NCBI GenBank assembly: GCA_029098225.1 | Contig: JAQXNX010000030.1 | Location: 1-64,000 of the forward strand | DNA from: Spirochaetales bacterium | GTDB lineage: Bacteria > Spirochaetota > Spirochaetia > Treponematales > Treponemataceae | Direction: 5' to 3' | DNA length: 64,000 nucleotides | Shown: positions 42,888 to 51,496 of the stretch, piece by piece | How the letters are laid out: each line of letters opens with the position of its first letter | Numbering within the stretch: the first letter of the stretch is position 1 | The notes under the pieces: generated by a model | Told to the model about the DNA's origin: nothing | The model's input: only the letters and a program-made list of their open reading frames with translations | The model's database searches: none | Program-made: the position numbers and the translations under genes

Positions 42888-43875
42888 TAAAACTAAAGAT
42901 ATAAAAATGCTGAATAAAAGATCTTTTTGGGAACGCAATAGAGCTTCCGGCGGAATGCTTTTAAATCTTACTGTAAAAAAATATGCAGTTTCTATCTTCA
43001 GGGCAATTCTTTTGTTTGGAATGTGCTTTATGATTCTTCAGCCTATTTTAAATAAAATTTCTCTAAGCTTTATGGCAGAACGGGATTTGTACGATACTAC
43101 TATAGTTGTAATTCCTAAACATTTTTCTACGAATAACTGGAAAATAGCTTCTTATATAATTGATTATAAGCTTTCTTTATTTAATACAATATGGGTTTCT
43201 CTTTTAGTCTCTGTTATAGAAGTTGCTATGTGTACCTTTGTAGGCTATGGTTTTTCTCGTTTTAATTTTCCGTTAAAAAGATTCTGGTTTTTCTGTGTAA
43301 TTCTTTTGATTGTTATTCCACCACAGACAATTTCTACCTCATTGTATCTTCATTTCAGATATTTTAAATTTTTTGGCTTGACCTTAAATTTAAAAGGTAC
43401 AATGTTACCCTATATAATGATGTGTTTTACCTGTATGGGGTTAAAAAATGGTCTTTACATCTTTATGATCAGGCAATACTTTCTGGGTTTTCCTTATGAG
43501 CTGGAAGAGGCTTGTTATGTAGACGGATGTGGACCGTTTTCTACATTTGTAAGAATTATGATTCCTGGTGCTAAGCCTATTATAACTTCCTGCTTTTTGT
43601 TTTCTTTTGTATGGCAATGGACAGATAGTTTTTATTCAAATCTTTTCTTAGGTAAAATTCAGGTTCTTGGTCGTGCAGTCGGAAGTTTAACAGATAAGCT
43701 TGCAGTTTATTTAAGTCGTTCACAGGGAAGCGGAAATGTGTCTGTTCCTCCTGCTTTATCTGGAGCAATTAACGGAACTGCGGTTCTTCTTGTCGTAATT
43801 CCATTAATAATTCTTTATCTTTTCTGCCAGAGAATGTTTGTAGAAAGTCTGACAAGTACAGGTATGAAAGAATAA
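42880..43875 (+). CDS. Sugar ABC transporter permease, MalG type (second pair)
   Basis: A 331-residue CUT1 permease with six spans and an N-terminal cytoplasmic extension of about 35 residues. The EAA loop is EEACYVDGCGPFSTFVRIMIP, and the C-terminus (FVESLTSTGMKE) is typical. The last gene of the eight-gene operon; a strong terminator follows at 43906. Confidence 0.9.
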   Translation: MTDKTKDIKMLNKRSFWERNRASGGMLLNLTVKKYAVSIFRAILLFGMCFMILQPILNKISLSFMAERDLYDTTIVVIPKHFSTNNWKIASYIIDYKLSLFNTIWVSLLVSVIEVAMCTFVGYGFSRFNFPLKRFWFFCVILLIVIPPQTISTSLYLHFRYFKFFGLTLNLKGTMLPYIMMCFTCMGLKNGLYIFMIRQYFLGFPYELEEACYVDGCGPFSTFVRIMIPGAKPIITSCFLFSFVWQWTDSFYSNLFLGKIQVLGRAVGSLTDKLAVYLSRSQGSGNVSVPPALSGAINGTAVLLVVIPLIILYLFCQRMFVESLTSTGMKE

Positions 43876-43905
43876 TTATTTTTTTTAAGTAAACTTTAAC
43901 TAAAT

Positions 43906-43941
43906 AAAAAAGCCGTAAAAGTAAAATTTACGGCTTTTTTG
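43906..43941 (+). terminator. Intrinsic terminator of the ABC/DUF5696 operon
   Basis: AAAAAGCCGTAAA pairs perfectly with TTTACGGCTTTTT around a 7-nt loop, followed by T. Confidence 0.85.
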
Positions 43942-43972
43942 TTTAAAAAAGCTCAAATTTTTAAAAAAAATT

Positions 43973-44001
43973 TTTACAATTCAAATAAAGGGTGTTATAA
44001 T
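43973..44001 (+). promoter_or_regulatory. Promoter of the second solute-binding lipoprotein gene
   Basis: TTTACA (43973-43978) and TATAAT (43996-44001) are 17 bp apart. The start near 44008 gives a leader of about 46 nt with an AGAGGAG ribosome binding site. Confidence 0.65.
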
Positions 44002-44053
44002 TTAGTTAAGCAATTTGCTGGAGACAGCACATTAAATAAAAGAGGAGTATTTT

Positions 44054-45436
44054 ATGAAAAAAATTGCAATTGCTGCATTGGCAGCAGCTACAGCACTTAT
44101 GCTCGTTTCTTGTGGCGAGGATAAGGGAAAAAAGGCAGCCCAGAACGTTCCTGAGTATAAAGGAATTAAGGCAGAAATTGATCCTTCTACCGGAAAGGTT
44201 TACGATTTTGGTGGAATGGAAGTAACACTTTATGACTGGTGGTCAAATCCAGATGCACCGGCAAATTCTAAGTCAGAAGAAGATCAGAAAGCTTTCAGAC
44301 AGTGGTTGCAGGACACATACAACTTTAAGGCTGTTCAGAAAGCACTTTCTACATGGGAAGATCATCCAAAGGATGTAGCAAATCTTGTTATGTCTGGTTC
44401 AAAAGATAATATGGTATTTATTGTAGACGGACGTTCTGCAATTTCTGGTCTTCAGAATAATTTCTGGTATGACCTTTCAAAGGTTAAAACTGTAGACTGG
44501 ACAAAAGAAAAATGGAATCAGGGTGTAATTGACCGTCTTCGCAATGGAAATTCATTCTATACATTCAATACAGGTAAAACAGAACCTCGCGAAGGTGTAT
44601 TCTTCAATAAGAGAATTCTTGAAGAAAATGGTTATTCTGCAGATTATCCATATGATCTTCAGAAAGAAGGCAACTGGACTTGGGAAACATTTGAAGAAAT
44701 GTGTAAGAAAATTACAAGAGATACTGATAATGATGGTGCAGTTGATCAGTATGCTATGGCTTCTTTCTATCCACATTTTGGTACAGCAGCGGCATATTCA
44801 AATGGTGGAGCAAAAGTTAAGCTTATAGATGGTAAATTTACAGATACAATCGGTGATGACAATTCTATGGAAGCATGGAACTGGATGTATAAAATGTTTG
44901 CTAATTACCAGCTTCCACAGGGAGAAGCTCAGTGGGATTACTGGCTTACTTCTTTTGTAAACGGCGAAGTTGCATTTATGGTTTCTCAGGAATATTTAGC
45001 TCAGCCAGGTCAGACTCTTAGTTCTATGAAAGATGACTGGGGATATGTATGCTTCCCTCTTGGACCAAAGGGCGATGGAAAATACTTTACAGTTGGAGAC
45101 TCTCCAATGTGGGTACTTCCAAATATCTATAACGACGAAACATCTTCTAAGATTATGAAGATTGTAGATTTCTATACAGATGAGGTTCCTGGATATGGCG
45201 GACCAGATGCATGGAAGACAGTTTCTTATCTCCAGGGCTTCCGCGATGAACGTGCTTTGGATGAAACTTGTGCTTTGATGATTGCTAATGCTCCAGAACG
45301 CCTTGATACAATTATTCCAGATTTCTCTCAGGAATATATGGTTAACTGGATTGCTCATGGTTGGGGAACTCCACAGGAAGTTTACGAAAGAGAGAAGGCT
45401 GAAATTCAGAGCCGTCTTGATGCTGTAAACAAATAA
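44054..45436 (+). CDS. Sugar ABC transporter solute-binding lipoprotein
   Basis: A 460-residue lipoprotein with lipobox LVSC (Cys20) and an extracellular solute-binding family 1 fold (MEVTLYDWWSNPDAP, REGVFFNKRILEENGYSADY, TWETFEEMCKKITRD, GEVAFMVSQEYLAQPGQ). It is aromatic-rich around the presumed pocket. It lies just after the permease operon but has its own promoter, which would allow the usual excess of binding protein over permease. It probably serves the second permease pair. Confidence 0.9.
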   Translation: MKKIAIAALAAATALMLVSCGEDKGKKAAQNVPEYKGIKAEIDPSTGKVYDFGGMEVTLYDWWSNPDAPANSKSEEDQKAFRQWLQDTYNFKAVQKALSTWEDHPKDVANLVMSGSKDNMVFIVDGRSAISGLQNNFWYDLSKVKTVDWTKEKWNQGVIDRLRNGNSFYTFNTGKTEPREGVFFNKRILEENGYSADYPYDLQKEGNWTWETFEEMCKKITRDTDNDGAVDQYAMASFYPHFGTAAAYSNGGAKVKLIDGKFTDTIGDDNSMEAWNWMYKMFANYQLPQGEAQWDYWLTSFVNGEVAFMVSQEYLAQPGQTLSSMKDDWGYVCFPLGPKGDGKYFTVGDSPMWVLPNIYNDETSSKIMKIVDFYTDEVPGYGGPDAWKTVSYLQGFRDERALDETCALMIANAPERLDTIIPDFSQEYMVNWIAHGWGTPQEVYEREKAEIQSRLDAVNK

Positions 45437-45469
45437 GTTTAATCATAAGTAAACCTAATCACTAAAATG

Positions 45470-45508
45470 AAAATGCTGCCGGTTATTTACCGACAGCATT
45501 TTTTTTTG
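45470..45508 (+). terminator. Intrinsic terminator of the solute-binding lipoprotein gene
   Basis: AATGCTG-C-CGGT pairs with ACCG-A-CAGCATT around a short TATTT loop, followed by nine or so T. Its 3' part provides a possible -35 for argH. Confidence 0.82.
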
Positions 45509-45520
45509 TATACTTAGCAT

Positions 45521-46927
45521 ATGCAGAATCATGGAACAATGACAAAAGATAATCATGCGGCTTTATGGCATGGAAGATTTGAAGAAGGTCCCGATGCTCA
45601 GGCAGTAGAATTTGAAACTTCAATTTATGTTGATGAGCGCATGGCTTTAGATGATATAAAAGGAAGTATAGCTCATGCTACAATGCTTATGGAAAGCGGC
45701 ATTATAACTAAGGAAGAAGGAAAGCAGATTGTAAACGGTCTTGAAGGTATAGAAAAAGATCTTACAGAAGGTAAGCTTTCAATTGATTATTCTGCCGAAG
45801 ATATCCATTCATTTATAGAAGCAACACTTACAGACAGAATAGGTGAGGCAGGAAAAAAAGTTCATACGGGAAGAAGCAGAAACGACCAGATAGCCCTGGA
45901 TGAACGCCTTTATCTTCGTCGTTTTATTCCGCAGCTTACAGATTCAATTAAAACTCTTATTTCTTCGCTTGTTAATATTGCAGAAAACAATTTAACTACA
46001 TTGATTCCTGGTTTTACACATATGCAGCATGCTCAGCCGGTTACTCTCGCACATCACGTTTGTGCCTGGGCCTGGATGTTTGTCCGTGATTGTGGAAGAC
46101 TTGAAGATTGTCTTAAGAGAATTGATTATTCACCAATCGGTTCATGTGCATTAGCTGGAAGTTCACTCCCATTAAACAGAGAATATGAAGCTAAACTTCT
46201 TGGCTTTTCGGGAGTAACACAAAATTCTTTAGATAGTGTTTCCGATAGAGATTATTGTATAGAAACAGCTTCGGCATTGAGCCTTATTGCTATGCATTTA
46301 AGCCGTGCCTGTGAAGAAATTGTTTTATGGTCAACATCGGAATTTGCATTTATTGAGTTGAGCGAAAAATGGTCAACAGGTAGTTCAATTATGCCACAAA
46401 AAAAGAATCCGGATTTTGCTGAGCTTATCCGCGGCAGAACTGGAAAAGTTTATGGAAATCTTTTTGCTCTGCTTACAATGATGAAGGCGCTTCCGCTTGC
46501 ATACGATCGTGACATGCAGGAGGATAAAGAACCTTTGTTTGATTCCTGCGATACAGTTTTATCCTGCATAAAAGTATTTACTCAGATGGTGGCAACTGCA
46601 AAATGGAATTCAAAAAACATGGAAGCTGCCTGCAATGAAGGTTATCTGAATGCAACAGATATAGCAGATTATCTTGTAAAAAAAGGAATGCCTTTTAGAA
46701 CGGCTCATGGAGTTTCTGCTCGTGCTGTTCGCCTTGCTATCGAAAAAAAATGCGAGCTTTCTGAGCTTTCAATTCAAGAATATAAAAATCTTTCAGATTT
46801 AATCGAAGAAGATATTTATTCATTTATAACACCAGAATTCTGTGTAAAAGCAAGAACAACAACTGGCGGACCTTCTCCGGAACGTGTAAAAGACCAGATA
46901 AAAGCTTTACAGGAATTCTGCAAGTAA
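45521..46927 (+). CDS. argH: Argininosuccinate lyase
   Basis: A 468-residue enzyme of the fumarase/aspartase superfamily that splits argininosuccinate into arginine and fumarate, the last step of arginine synthesis. Motifs seen: LWHGRFEEG at the N-terminus, VHTGRSRNDQIALD, TPGFTHMQHAQPV-type helix, and the lyase signature GSSIMPQKKNPD with the catalytic Ser. No argG is adjacent. TATACT (45509-45514) lies 6 nt before the ATG at 45521, which fits a leaderless start. An in-frame ATG at 45539 with a poor GGA site is the alternative and would remove six residues. Confidence 0.95.
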   Translation: MQNHGTMTKDNHAALWHGRFEEGPDAQAVEFETSIYVDERMALDDIKGSIAHATMLMESGIITKEEGKQIVNGLEGIEKDLTEGKLSIDYSAEDIHSFIEATLTDRIGEAGKKVHTGRSRNDQIALDERLYLRRFIPQLTDSIKTLISSLVNIAENNLTTLIPGFTHMQHAQPVTLAHHVCAWAWMFVRDCGRLEDCLKRIDYSPIGSCALAGSSLPLNREYEAKLLGFSGVTQNSLDSVSDRDYCIETASALSLIAMHLSRACEEIVLWSTSEFAFIELSEKWSTGSSIMPQKKNPDFAELIRGRTGKVYGNLFALLTMMKALPLAYDRDMQEDKEPLFDSCDTVLSCIKVFTQMVATAKWNSKNMEAACNEGYLNATDIADYLVKKGMPFRTAHGVSARAVRLAIEKKCELSELSIQEYKNLSDLIEEDIYSFITPEFCVKARTTTGGPSPERVKDQIKALQEFCK

Positions 46928-46938
46928 TAATTTACTTC

Positions 46939-46967
46939 TTGAATGTTTTATTTATTTTCTATATAAT
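46939..46967 (+). promoter_or_regulatory. Promoter of the rpsP-rplS operon
   Basis: TTGAAT (46939-46944) and TATAAT (46962-46967) are 17 bp apart. The leader of about 60 nt contains a GCCC/GGGC hairpin (47011-47021) just upstream of the ribosome binding site. Confidence 0.7.
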
Positions 46968-47033
46968 ATCAGTTCACTATGTTCTAAGTGTTATGCTTGG
47001 AGATAAATTAGCCCTTTGGGCTTGGAGGATGTA

Positions 47034-47285
47034 ATGGTCAAAATCAGACTTAAGAGATTTGGTACTAAAAAGCGTCCTTGCTACCGAGTTGTTGTTCAGG
47101 ACTCTCGTGAGCCAAGAGACGGTGCTTGTATCGAAGAAATCGGAACTTTCCAGCCGATTGCTAAGGAAGATGCTCAGGTTTCTATTGATTTGGAGCGTGT
47201 AAAGTACTGGATTGGTGTTGGAGCTCAGCCTACTGACATTGTAAAGAAGTTGATGAACCGCCAGCGCGCAGCTAAAGCTAACTAA
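47034..47285 (+). CDS. rpsP: 30S ribosomal protein S16
   Basis: An 83-residue protein starting [20 protein letters not shown], the S16 signature, with [18 protein letters not shown]. The ATG at 47034 follows TTGGAGGATGTA; a TTG at 47016 in the same frame would swallow the ribosome binding site. It is first in rpsP-khpA-rimM-trmD-rplS, an order conserved across many bacteria. Confidence 0.97.
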   Translation: MVKIRLKRFGTKKRPCYRVVVQDSREPRDGACIEEIGTFQPIAKEDAQVSIDLERVKYWIGVGAQPTDIVKKLMNRQRAAKAN

Positions 47286-47302
47286 GGTTTTTGGAGCAGA
47301 AG

Positions 47303-47539
47303 ATGGAAAAAGAATTGATTGAATACATCGCTAAATCCTTGGTAGATAATCCGTCGGCTGTAAATGTAACAGAAACTGAAGGTGAGCGCGGAATGGTATT
47401 GCAACTGAAGGTTGCTGATGGCGATATTGGTAAGGTTATCGGAAAATACGGTAGAATTGCCAAAGCTATGAGAACTGTTTTAAGTGCTTCGGCTGTGAAA
47501 GACGGTAAACGTTACAGTCTTGATATTCTGGATAACTAG
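47303..47539 (+). CDS. khpA: KH-domain RNA-binding protein KhpA
   Basis: A 78-residue single KH domain with the GxxG loop in GKVIGKYGRIAKAMRTVL. KhpA forms RNA-binding dimers (with KhpB) that affect translation and cell elongation in other bacteria. The start ATG at 47303 follows TTGGAGCAGA; the in-frame TTG at 47291 is less likely. It sits between rpsP and rimM as usual. Confidence 0.93.
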   Translation: MEKELIEYIAKSLVDNPSAVNVTETEGERGMVLQLKVADGDIGKVIGKYGRIAKAMRTVLSASAVKDGKRYSLDILDN

Positions 47540-47553
47540 ATCTGGGATTTGTA

Positions 47554-48096
47554 ATGGATACGTCACAACTTGTTGTTGGATTTATCAGAAGTTCGCATGG
47601 ATTTCTTGGTGAATGTAAAGTTGAGAGTGCTTCTGGAGAGTATGAGCATTTGCTTAATCTTAAAGAAGTTACTTTGCAATATGAAGACAAAACTTTTAAA
47701 ACAGAAGTGGAGTCGGTTTCTTTAGGAAACAATGTTGCTTACATTAAGTTCAAAGGAATAGATTCTTCGGAAGCTGTTGCAAAATACGGCAGGTGGAGTA
47801 TTCTGGTTCCTAGAAAATACTGCAAGGCTCTTAAAAAAGATGAGTGGTATATTGAGGACTTAAAAAATTGTTCTCTTGTTTATGAAGAGAAAAACGTGCC
47901 GGCAACGTCGGTTGCGCCTAGGATAGTAGGAACAATCACAGACGTTATGGAAGGCGGAGCAGGTTACTTGTTAGAAGTTTCTCTCTCCGAGAATTGTGAT
48001 AGAAAAGTTTTCGTACCTTTTAATAAAGAATTTATTGGTAAGGTTGATGTAGAAAACAAAACTGTGCAATTGATGCACCTCTGGATTCTGGAGTAA
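47554..48096 (+). CDS. rimM: 16S rRNA processing protein RimM
   Basis: A 180-residue protein: RimM N-terminal domain (LVVGFIRSSHGFLGECKVES) and C-terminal PRC-barrel (VGTITDVMEGGAGYLLEVS, VFVPFNKEFIGKVDVENK). It helps 30S maturation with S19. It lies between khpA and trmD, 4 nt from trmD, and carries an extra loop (about residues 115-125) between the domains. Confidence 0.93.
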   Translation: MDTSQLVVGFIRSSHGFLGECKVESASGEYEHLLNLKEVTLQYEDKTFKTEVESVSLGNNVAYIKFKGIDSSEAVAKYGRWSILVPRKYCKALKKDEWYIEDLKNCSLVYEEKNVPATSVAPRIVGTITDVMEGGAGYLLEVSLSENCDRKVFVPFNKEFIGKVDVENKTVQLMHLWILE

Positions 48097-48100
48097 TTCC

Positions 48101-48904
48101 ATGAAATTTACTGTGCTGACCTTATTCCCAAAGATTGTTGAGGCTTTTTTTGAAAACTCAATCATGGCCAAAGCTGTTGAAAAGGGAATTATTGCTTACG
48201 ATCTGGTGAACATCAGGGATTTTGCTACTGATAAACACCATAGCTGTGATGACGGAACGTATGGAGGAGGAGCCGGGCAACTTATGATGCCGGAACCTCT
48301 TGGTAATGCGCTTGAAAGTGTAAACGCTCGCAAGAAGTTTGTTATTTATGTTACTCCGAGTGGAAAAACGCTTAATCAAAAAATGGCGCAGGACTTGAGT
48401 CGCAAAGACGAACTTGTTTTTATCTGCGGTAGATACGAAGGTATAGACCAAAGAATAATTGATTCCTATGTGGATGCTGAAATTTCAATTGGAGACTATG
48501 TAATGTCTTCTGGTGAAGTAGCAGCAACTGTCGTAATCGATACTGTTTACAGATTGATTGATGGTGTGATTTCGCATGAATCTTTAGAAGAAGAAAGTTA
48601 TTGCGATGGACTTTTGGAGTATCCGCAATATACTCATCCAGAAAACTGGAAGGGTATGAAGGTTCCACCGGTTTTACTTAGTGGAAATCATGAGGAAATC
48701 CGAAAGTGGCGGCTTAAAAAGCGGTTGATGAAGACTTTGGCAAACAGACCAGATTTGATTGCCACAGCAAGAATAAAAGGTCAACTTTCTGACGAAGCCG
48801 AAAAGATGATTGAGGAAATTAATGATACTGTTCTGCTGAAAACTCAGAAAAAATCAAAGAGAAAGAAGGCAGATAGTAAAGAAAAGAAGCCTGTTGCTGA
48901 TTAG
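48101..48904 (+). CDS. trmD: tRNA (guanine37-N1)-methyltransferase
   Basis: A 267-residue SPOUT methyltransferase. Motifs: [35 protein letters not shown] (catalytic Asp), [13 protein letters not shown] and [12 protein letters not shown] (the SAM trefoil knot), and [13 protein letters not shown]. The last 20 residues are a Lys-rich tail ([14 protein letters not shown]) beyond the usual end. The enzyme makes m1G37 in tRNA and prevents frameshifting. rplS follows at 20 nt. Confidence 0.96.
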   Translation: MKFTVLTLFPKIVEAFFENSIMAKAVEKGIIAYDLVNIRDFATDKHHSCDDGTYGGGAGQLMMPEPLGNALESVNARKKFVIYVTPSGKTLNQKMAQDLSRKDELVFICGRYEGIDQRIIDSYVDAEISIGDYVMSSGEVAATVVIDTVYRLIDGVISHESLEEESYCDGLLEYPQYTHPENWKGMKVPPVLLSGNHEEIRKWRLKKRLMKTLANRPDLIATARIKGQLSDEAEKMIEEINDTVLLKTQKKSKRKKADSKEKKPVAD

Positions 48905-48924
48905 TGACTGGCAGGAGAATTATC

Positions 48925-49392
48925 ATGGATTTGATTAAAACTATCGAAGAAACACAGAAGCGTCCTGGAGCTCAGGGCTTCAATGTTGGAGATACTGTAA
49001 AAGTTTACTTCAAAATTATTGAAGGTAAAACTGAACGTATTCAGGTTTATGAAGGTATTGTAATCTGCAAAAAGAATGCAGGTGCACGCCAGACATTTAC
49101 AGTTCGTAAAATTTCTTACGGTGTTGGTGTAGAACGTGTATTCCCATATAACAGTCCACGTATTGTTAAGGTAGACGTTGTTCGTCCTGGTAAGGTACGC
49201 CGCTCTAAGCTTTACTACCTCCGCGATAAAGTTGGTAAGGGAGCTAAAGTTAAGACTCTTGTCGGTGGAAAAATTGCTGCCGAAATTGCTGCTCGTAACG
49301 CACGTGCAGAAGAAGCTGCTGCTGCTACAGAAGCTAAGATTAAGGAAGAGCGCGCTGAAGCTGCTGCAGAAAAGGCCGCAGAAGCAAAATAA
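48925..49392 (+). CDS. rplS: 50S ribosomal protein L19, with Ala/Glu-rich tail
   Basis: A 155-residue protein, longer than the usual 115 or so. The L19 core is clear ([52 protein letters not shown]). About 40 extra C-terminal residues are Ala/Glu/Lys-rich and probably helical. The ATG at 48925 follows CAGGAGAA; the GTG at 48904 is less likely. It ends the ribosomal operon, and a strong terminator follows. Confidence 0.96.
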   Translation: MDLIKTIEETQKRPGAQGFNVGDTVKVYFKIIEGKTERIQVYEGIVICKKNAGARQTFTVRKISYGVGVERVFPYNSPRIVKVDVVRPGKVRRSKLYYLRDKVGKGAKVKTLVGGKIAAEIAARNARAEEAAAATEAKIKEERAEAAAEKAAEAK

Positions 49393-49428
49393 TTTAGAAG
49401 TAATTTGAAAAACTTTTGAATTTTAATA

Positions 49429-49460
49429 AAAACAGGGTTGAAACAACCCTGTTTTTTTTT
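49429..49460 (+). terminator. Intrinsic terminator after rplS
   Basis: AACAGGGTTG (49431-49440) pairs perfectly with CAACCCTGTT (49444-49453) around a 3-nt loop, followed by a T run. Confidence 0.9.
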
Positions 49461-49476
49461 GTAATTTATAATTGTA

Positions 49477-50526
49477 ATGTATAATCCATCTCAAATACAA
49501 AAAATAACTCATGCCACAGTTCAAAGTTCTCAAAAAGTTTTACATGAAGGCAGCAGTGTAAATGTTAGGATTATAGCAGATAAAGGAAATGGCTCTTATG
49601 TTGGAACAGTTGCAGGAGCTAGAGTTAATATACATTCTGCAAAAAATCTTGTTGCAGGAAAAAGTTTTCCAGCAACGGTGAGTATAAAAAACGGAACAGT
49701 TTATGTAATTCCAAAAGATCAGATATTTGGAGATTCTGCTTTAGAATTAATTAATATAAAAGCAAAAACTGCTCCAATGTCTGCCGAAATTCTTGCTCAA
49801 AAATTAAATCTTCCGTTTGATGAATTAATGTCTAATATAATAAATTATTCAAAACAAATGGAATTAAAACTGGATCCTGAATTTCTTTTAAAAGTCAAAA
49901 ATCTTTCTTTAAAGTTTAAAGGAAAAGAAATTTCTGCAAGTAAACTTCTGCTTCTTCTTGCGCAAAAAAAAATTGAATTATCAGATGAACAGATAATTTC
50001 TTTGCTGGAATTTCTTGATAATTATTCAGATGAAGATTTTCAGAATGAAAATTCAGGTTCAAAAGATAGCATAAACAAAATAAATTCAATTCACGGCTGC
50101 TGGTATATTGTTCCGTTTGAATTAGTCCGGATAAATGGAGCTCAATTGGACAATATAAAAAGTTCAAAAGAAGTAGATGAAGAAAAAAAACTTGCTGTCG
50201 GGATTTCAAAATTTTTTTATTCAACAGACAATCAGCTTAAAATAATAAATTTAGAATGCAAAAAAACATTGCAAAAATATTATTTTAATCTTTTATTTGA
50301 AAAAAACGTATGCAAAAAAATACAGTTTTGTATTCAAGCAGAAGAAAGTCAAAAATTATCTGATTCATACCGTTCAGAAAAATCCGGCTTTATAGAAGAT
50401 AAAATAAATTTAATTTTTGAACGGCTTAAAAAGTTTAATGCAGAAATAGAATATGTAGAAAAATCAGAAATAGAAAATTATCTTACAGAAGAAGCTCAGT
50501 ATTTTTCTTTTGAAAGCGAAGTTTAG
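49477..50526 (+). CDS. FliK/YlqG-like hypothetical protein
   Basis: A 349-residue protein without a signal peptide. Residues about 20-70 are beta-rich (VNVRIIADKGNGSYVGTVAGA, FPATVSIKNGTVYVIP), like the start of FliK/YlqG proteins. The rest is helical, Lys/Glu-rich, with a second beta-rich part near the C-terminus. The following gene encodes a FlhB C-terminal-like protein, and a YlqG-YlqH pair occurs downstream of rplS in Bacillus too, so a link to flagellar export is likely. No Shine-Dalgarno is present; TAATTT/TATAAT elements lie 5-10 nt before the ATG. Confidence 0.6.
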   Translation: MYNPSQIQKITHATVQSSQKVLHEGSSVNVRIIADKGNGSYVGTVAGARVNIHSAKNLVAGKSFPATVSIKNGTVYVIPKDQIFGDSALELINIKAKTAPMSAEILAQKLNLPFDELMSNIINYSKQMELKLDPEFLLKVKNLSLKFKGKEISASKLLLLLAQKKIELSDEQIISLLEFLDNYSDEDFQNENSGSKDSINKINSIHGCWYIVPFELVRINGAQLDNIKSSKEVDEEKKLAVGISKFFYSTDNQLKIINLECKKTLQKYYFNLLFEKNVCKKIQFCIQAEESQKLSDSYRSEKSGFIEDKINLIFERLKKFNAEIEYVEKSEIENYLTEEAQYFSFESEV

Positions 50527-50546
50527 TACGGGAGGAAGGGTTAAAA

Positions 50547-50795
50547 TTGGCTGAAAAGTTAAAGAAAGCAGTTGCATTAAAATATTCTCCTGGCATTGAA
50601 GCTCCTCTTATTATGGCAAAAGGTTCCGGACTGGTCGCAAATGTAATTTTAGATGCTGCAAAAAAAAATAATGTTTATATTACGGAGAATACAGAACTTG
50701 TAGAATTACTGGGGCTTTCAGAGGTTGGAACAATGGTTCCGCCAGAAACCTGGCAGATTCTGGCAGAGATTTTTTCGGTTATTTTGGAGAATTAA
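50547..50795 (+). CDS. FlhB C-terminal-like protein (FlhX/YlqH type)
   Basis: An 82-residue protein matching the cytoplasmic domain of the flagellar export protein FlhB without its membrane part (AVALKYSPGIEAPLIMAKGSG, LVANVILDAAKKNNVYITENTELVELL split across the domain). The NPTH autocleavage motif of true FlhB is absent. Such proteins may substitute for or assist cleaved FlhB. It starts with TTG, supported by a strong GGGAGGAAGG site. It precedes YraN and FlgM-like genes. Confidence 0.9.
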   Translation: MAEKLKKAVALKYSPGIEAPLIMAKGSGLVANVILDAAKKNNVYITENTELVELLGLSEVGTMVPPETWQILAEIFSVILEN

Positions 50796-50800
50796 GCAGC

Positions 50801-51169
50801 GTGAATACAAGAAAAAAGGGCAATCAAGGGGAAAGTCGGGCCTGTGAATATTTAATAAAGCAAGGATATACAATAATTGAACGTAACTGGCATGATAACG
50901 CCGGCGAAATAGACATAATTGCAGAAAAAAACAATTCAGATAACAAAATACTTGTAATTTGCGAAGTAAAAACCCTTCCGAATGGCACTTTAGATATGAT
51001 TCAGAAGGAATTAAATAAAAATAAACAAAAAAGAATTTTAAAAACTACTAAACGTTTTCTTCTAAATCATCGAGAATATAATAACAGGATCATTCGTTTT
51101 GATGTCATTTTGGTAGATATTCCAGGTTTTGAAAGTATTTACCATATAGAGAATGCATTCTGTGAGTGA
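50801..51169 (+). CDS. YraN/UPF0102 family nuclease-like protein
   Basis: A 122-residue protein of the YraN family, which has a restriction-endonuclease-like fold. Motifs: RKKGNQGESRACEYLIKQGY, WHDNAGEIDIIAEK (Asp/Glu core) and VICEVKTLPNG (E-x-K). It starts with GTG, with GGAG about 12 nt upstream. Function is not established; a role in DNA processing is assumed. It is 5 nt after the FlhB-like gene. Confidence 0.88.
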   Translation: MNTRKKGNQGESRACEYLIKQGYTIIERNWHDNAGEIDIIAEKNNSDNKILVICEVKTLPNGTLDMIQKELNKNKQKRILKTTKRFLLNHREYNNRIIRFDVILVDIPGFESIYHIENAFCE

Positions 51170-51184
51170 TTTATGGGAGAAGCT

Positions 51185-51388
51185 ATGATTTCTGGTGGAA
51201 AATCTATTGGGGAAACAACGTTAGTGCTTGATAAAACTGCAGAAATAAATTTGCCTCCAAGGCTCTTGGAAATACGTCAAAAGATCCAAAGTCAGGAGTA
51301 TGTTGATAATGCTATTCAAAGAATTGCACAGGTTATCAGTAATCATTTGATTGAAGATTCTGGAGAATTAAAACTTCGCGATATATAA
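51185..51388 (+). CDS. flgM: FlgM-like anti-sigma-28 factor
   Basis: A 67-residue acidic-to-neutral small protein. The C-terminal half (LPPRLLEIRQKIQSQEYVDN, AIQRIAQVISNHLIED) fits the FlgM sigma-28-binding pattern of R-x2-I-x-G/S-x-Y followed by an I-A helix. FlgM holds FliA inactive until it is exported through the finished hook. GGGAGA lies before the ATG at 51185; an in-frame ATG at 51173 is possible. The neighbouring FliK/FlhB-like genes support a flagellar role. The call is tentative because FlgM is short and divergent. Confidence 0.5.
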   Translation: MISGGKSIGETTLVLDKTAEINLPPRLLEIRQKIQSQEYVDNAIQRIAQVISNHLIEDSGELKLRDI

Positions 51389-51496
51389 AATTTTGTTTCT
51401 TTTTTTTATTCCTTTTGAATTGCTAAAAACTGTATTTTCTGCGATAATTTAATATAAGTTTAGCAATTATATGCCGAAATGGCTCGGGATAAAAAA

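Noticed and set aside
51432..51460. Sigma-28 promoter (GCGATAA) upstream of the zinc-ribbon-like gene
   Set aside because: The nearest TAAA is only 12 bp away from TGCGATAA, too short for a sigma-28 spacer.
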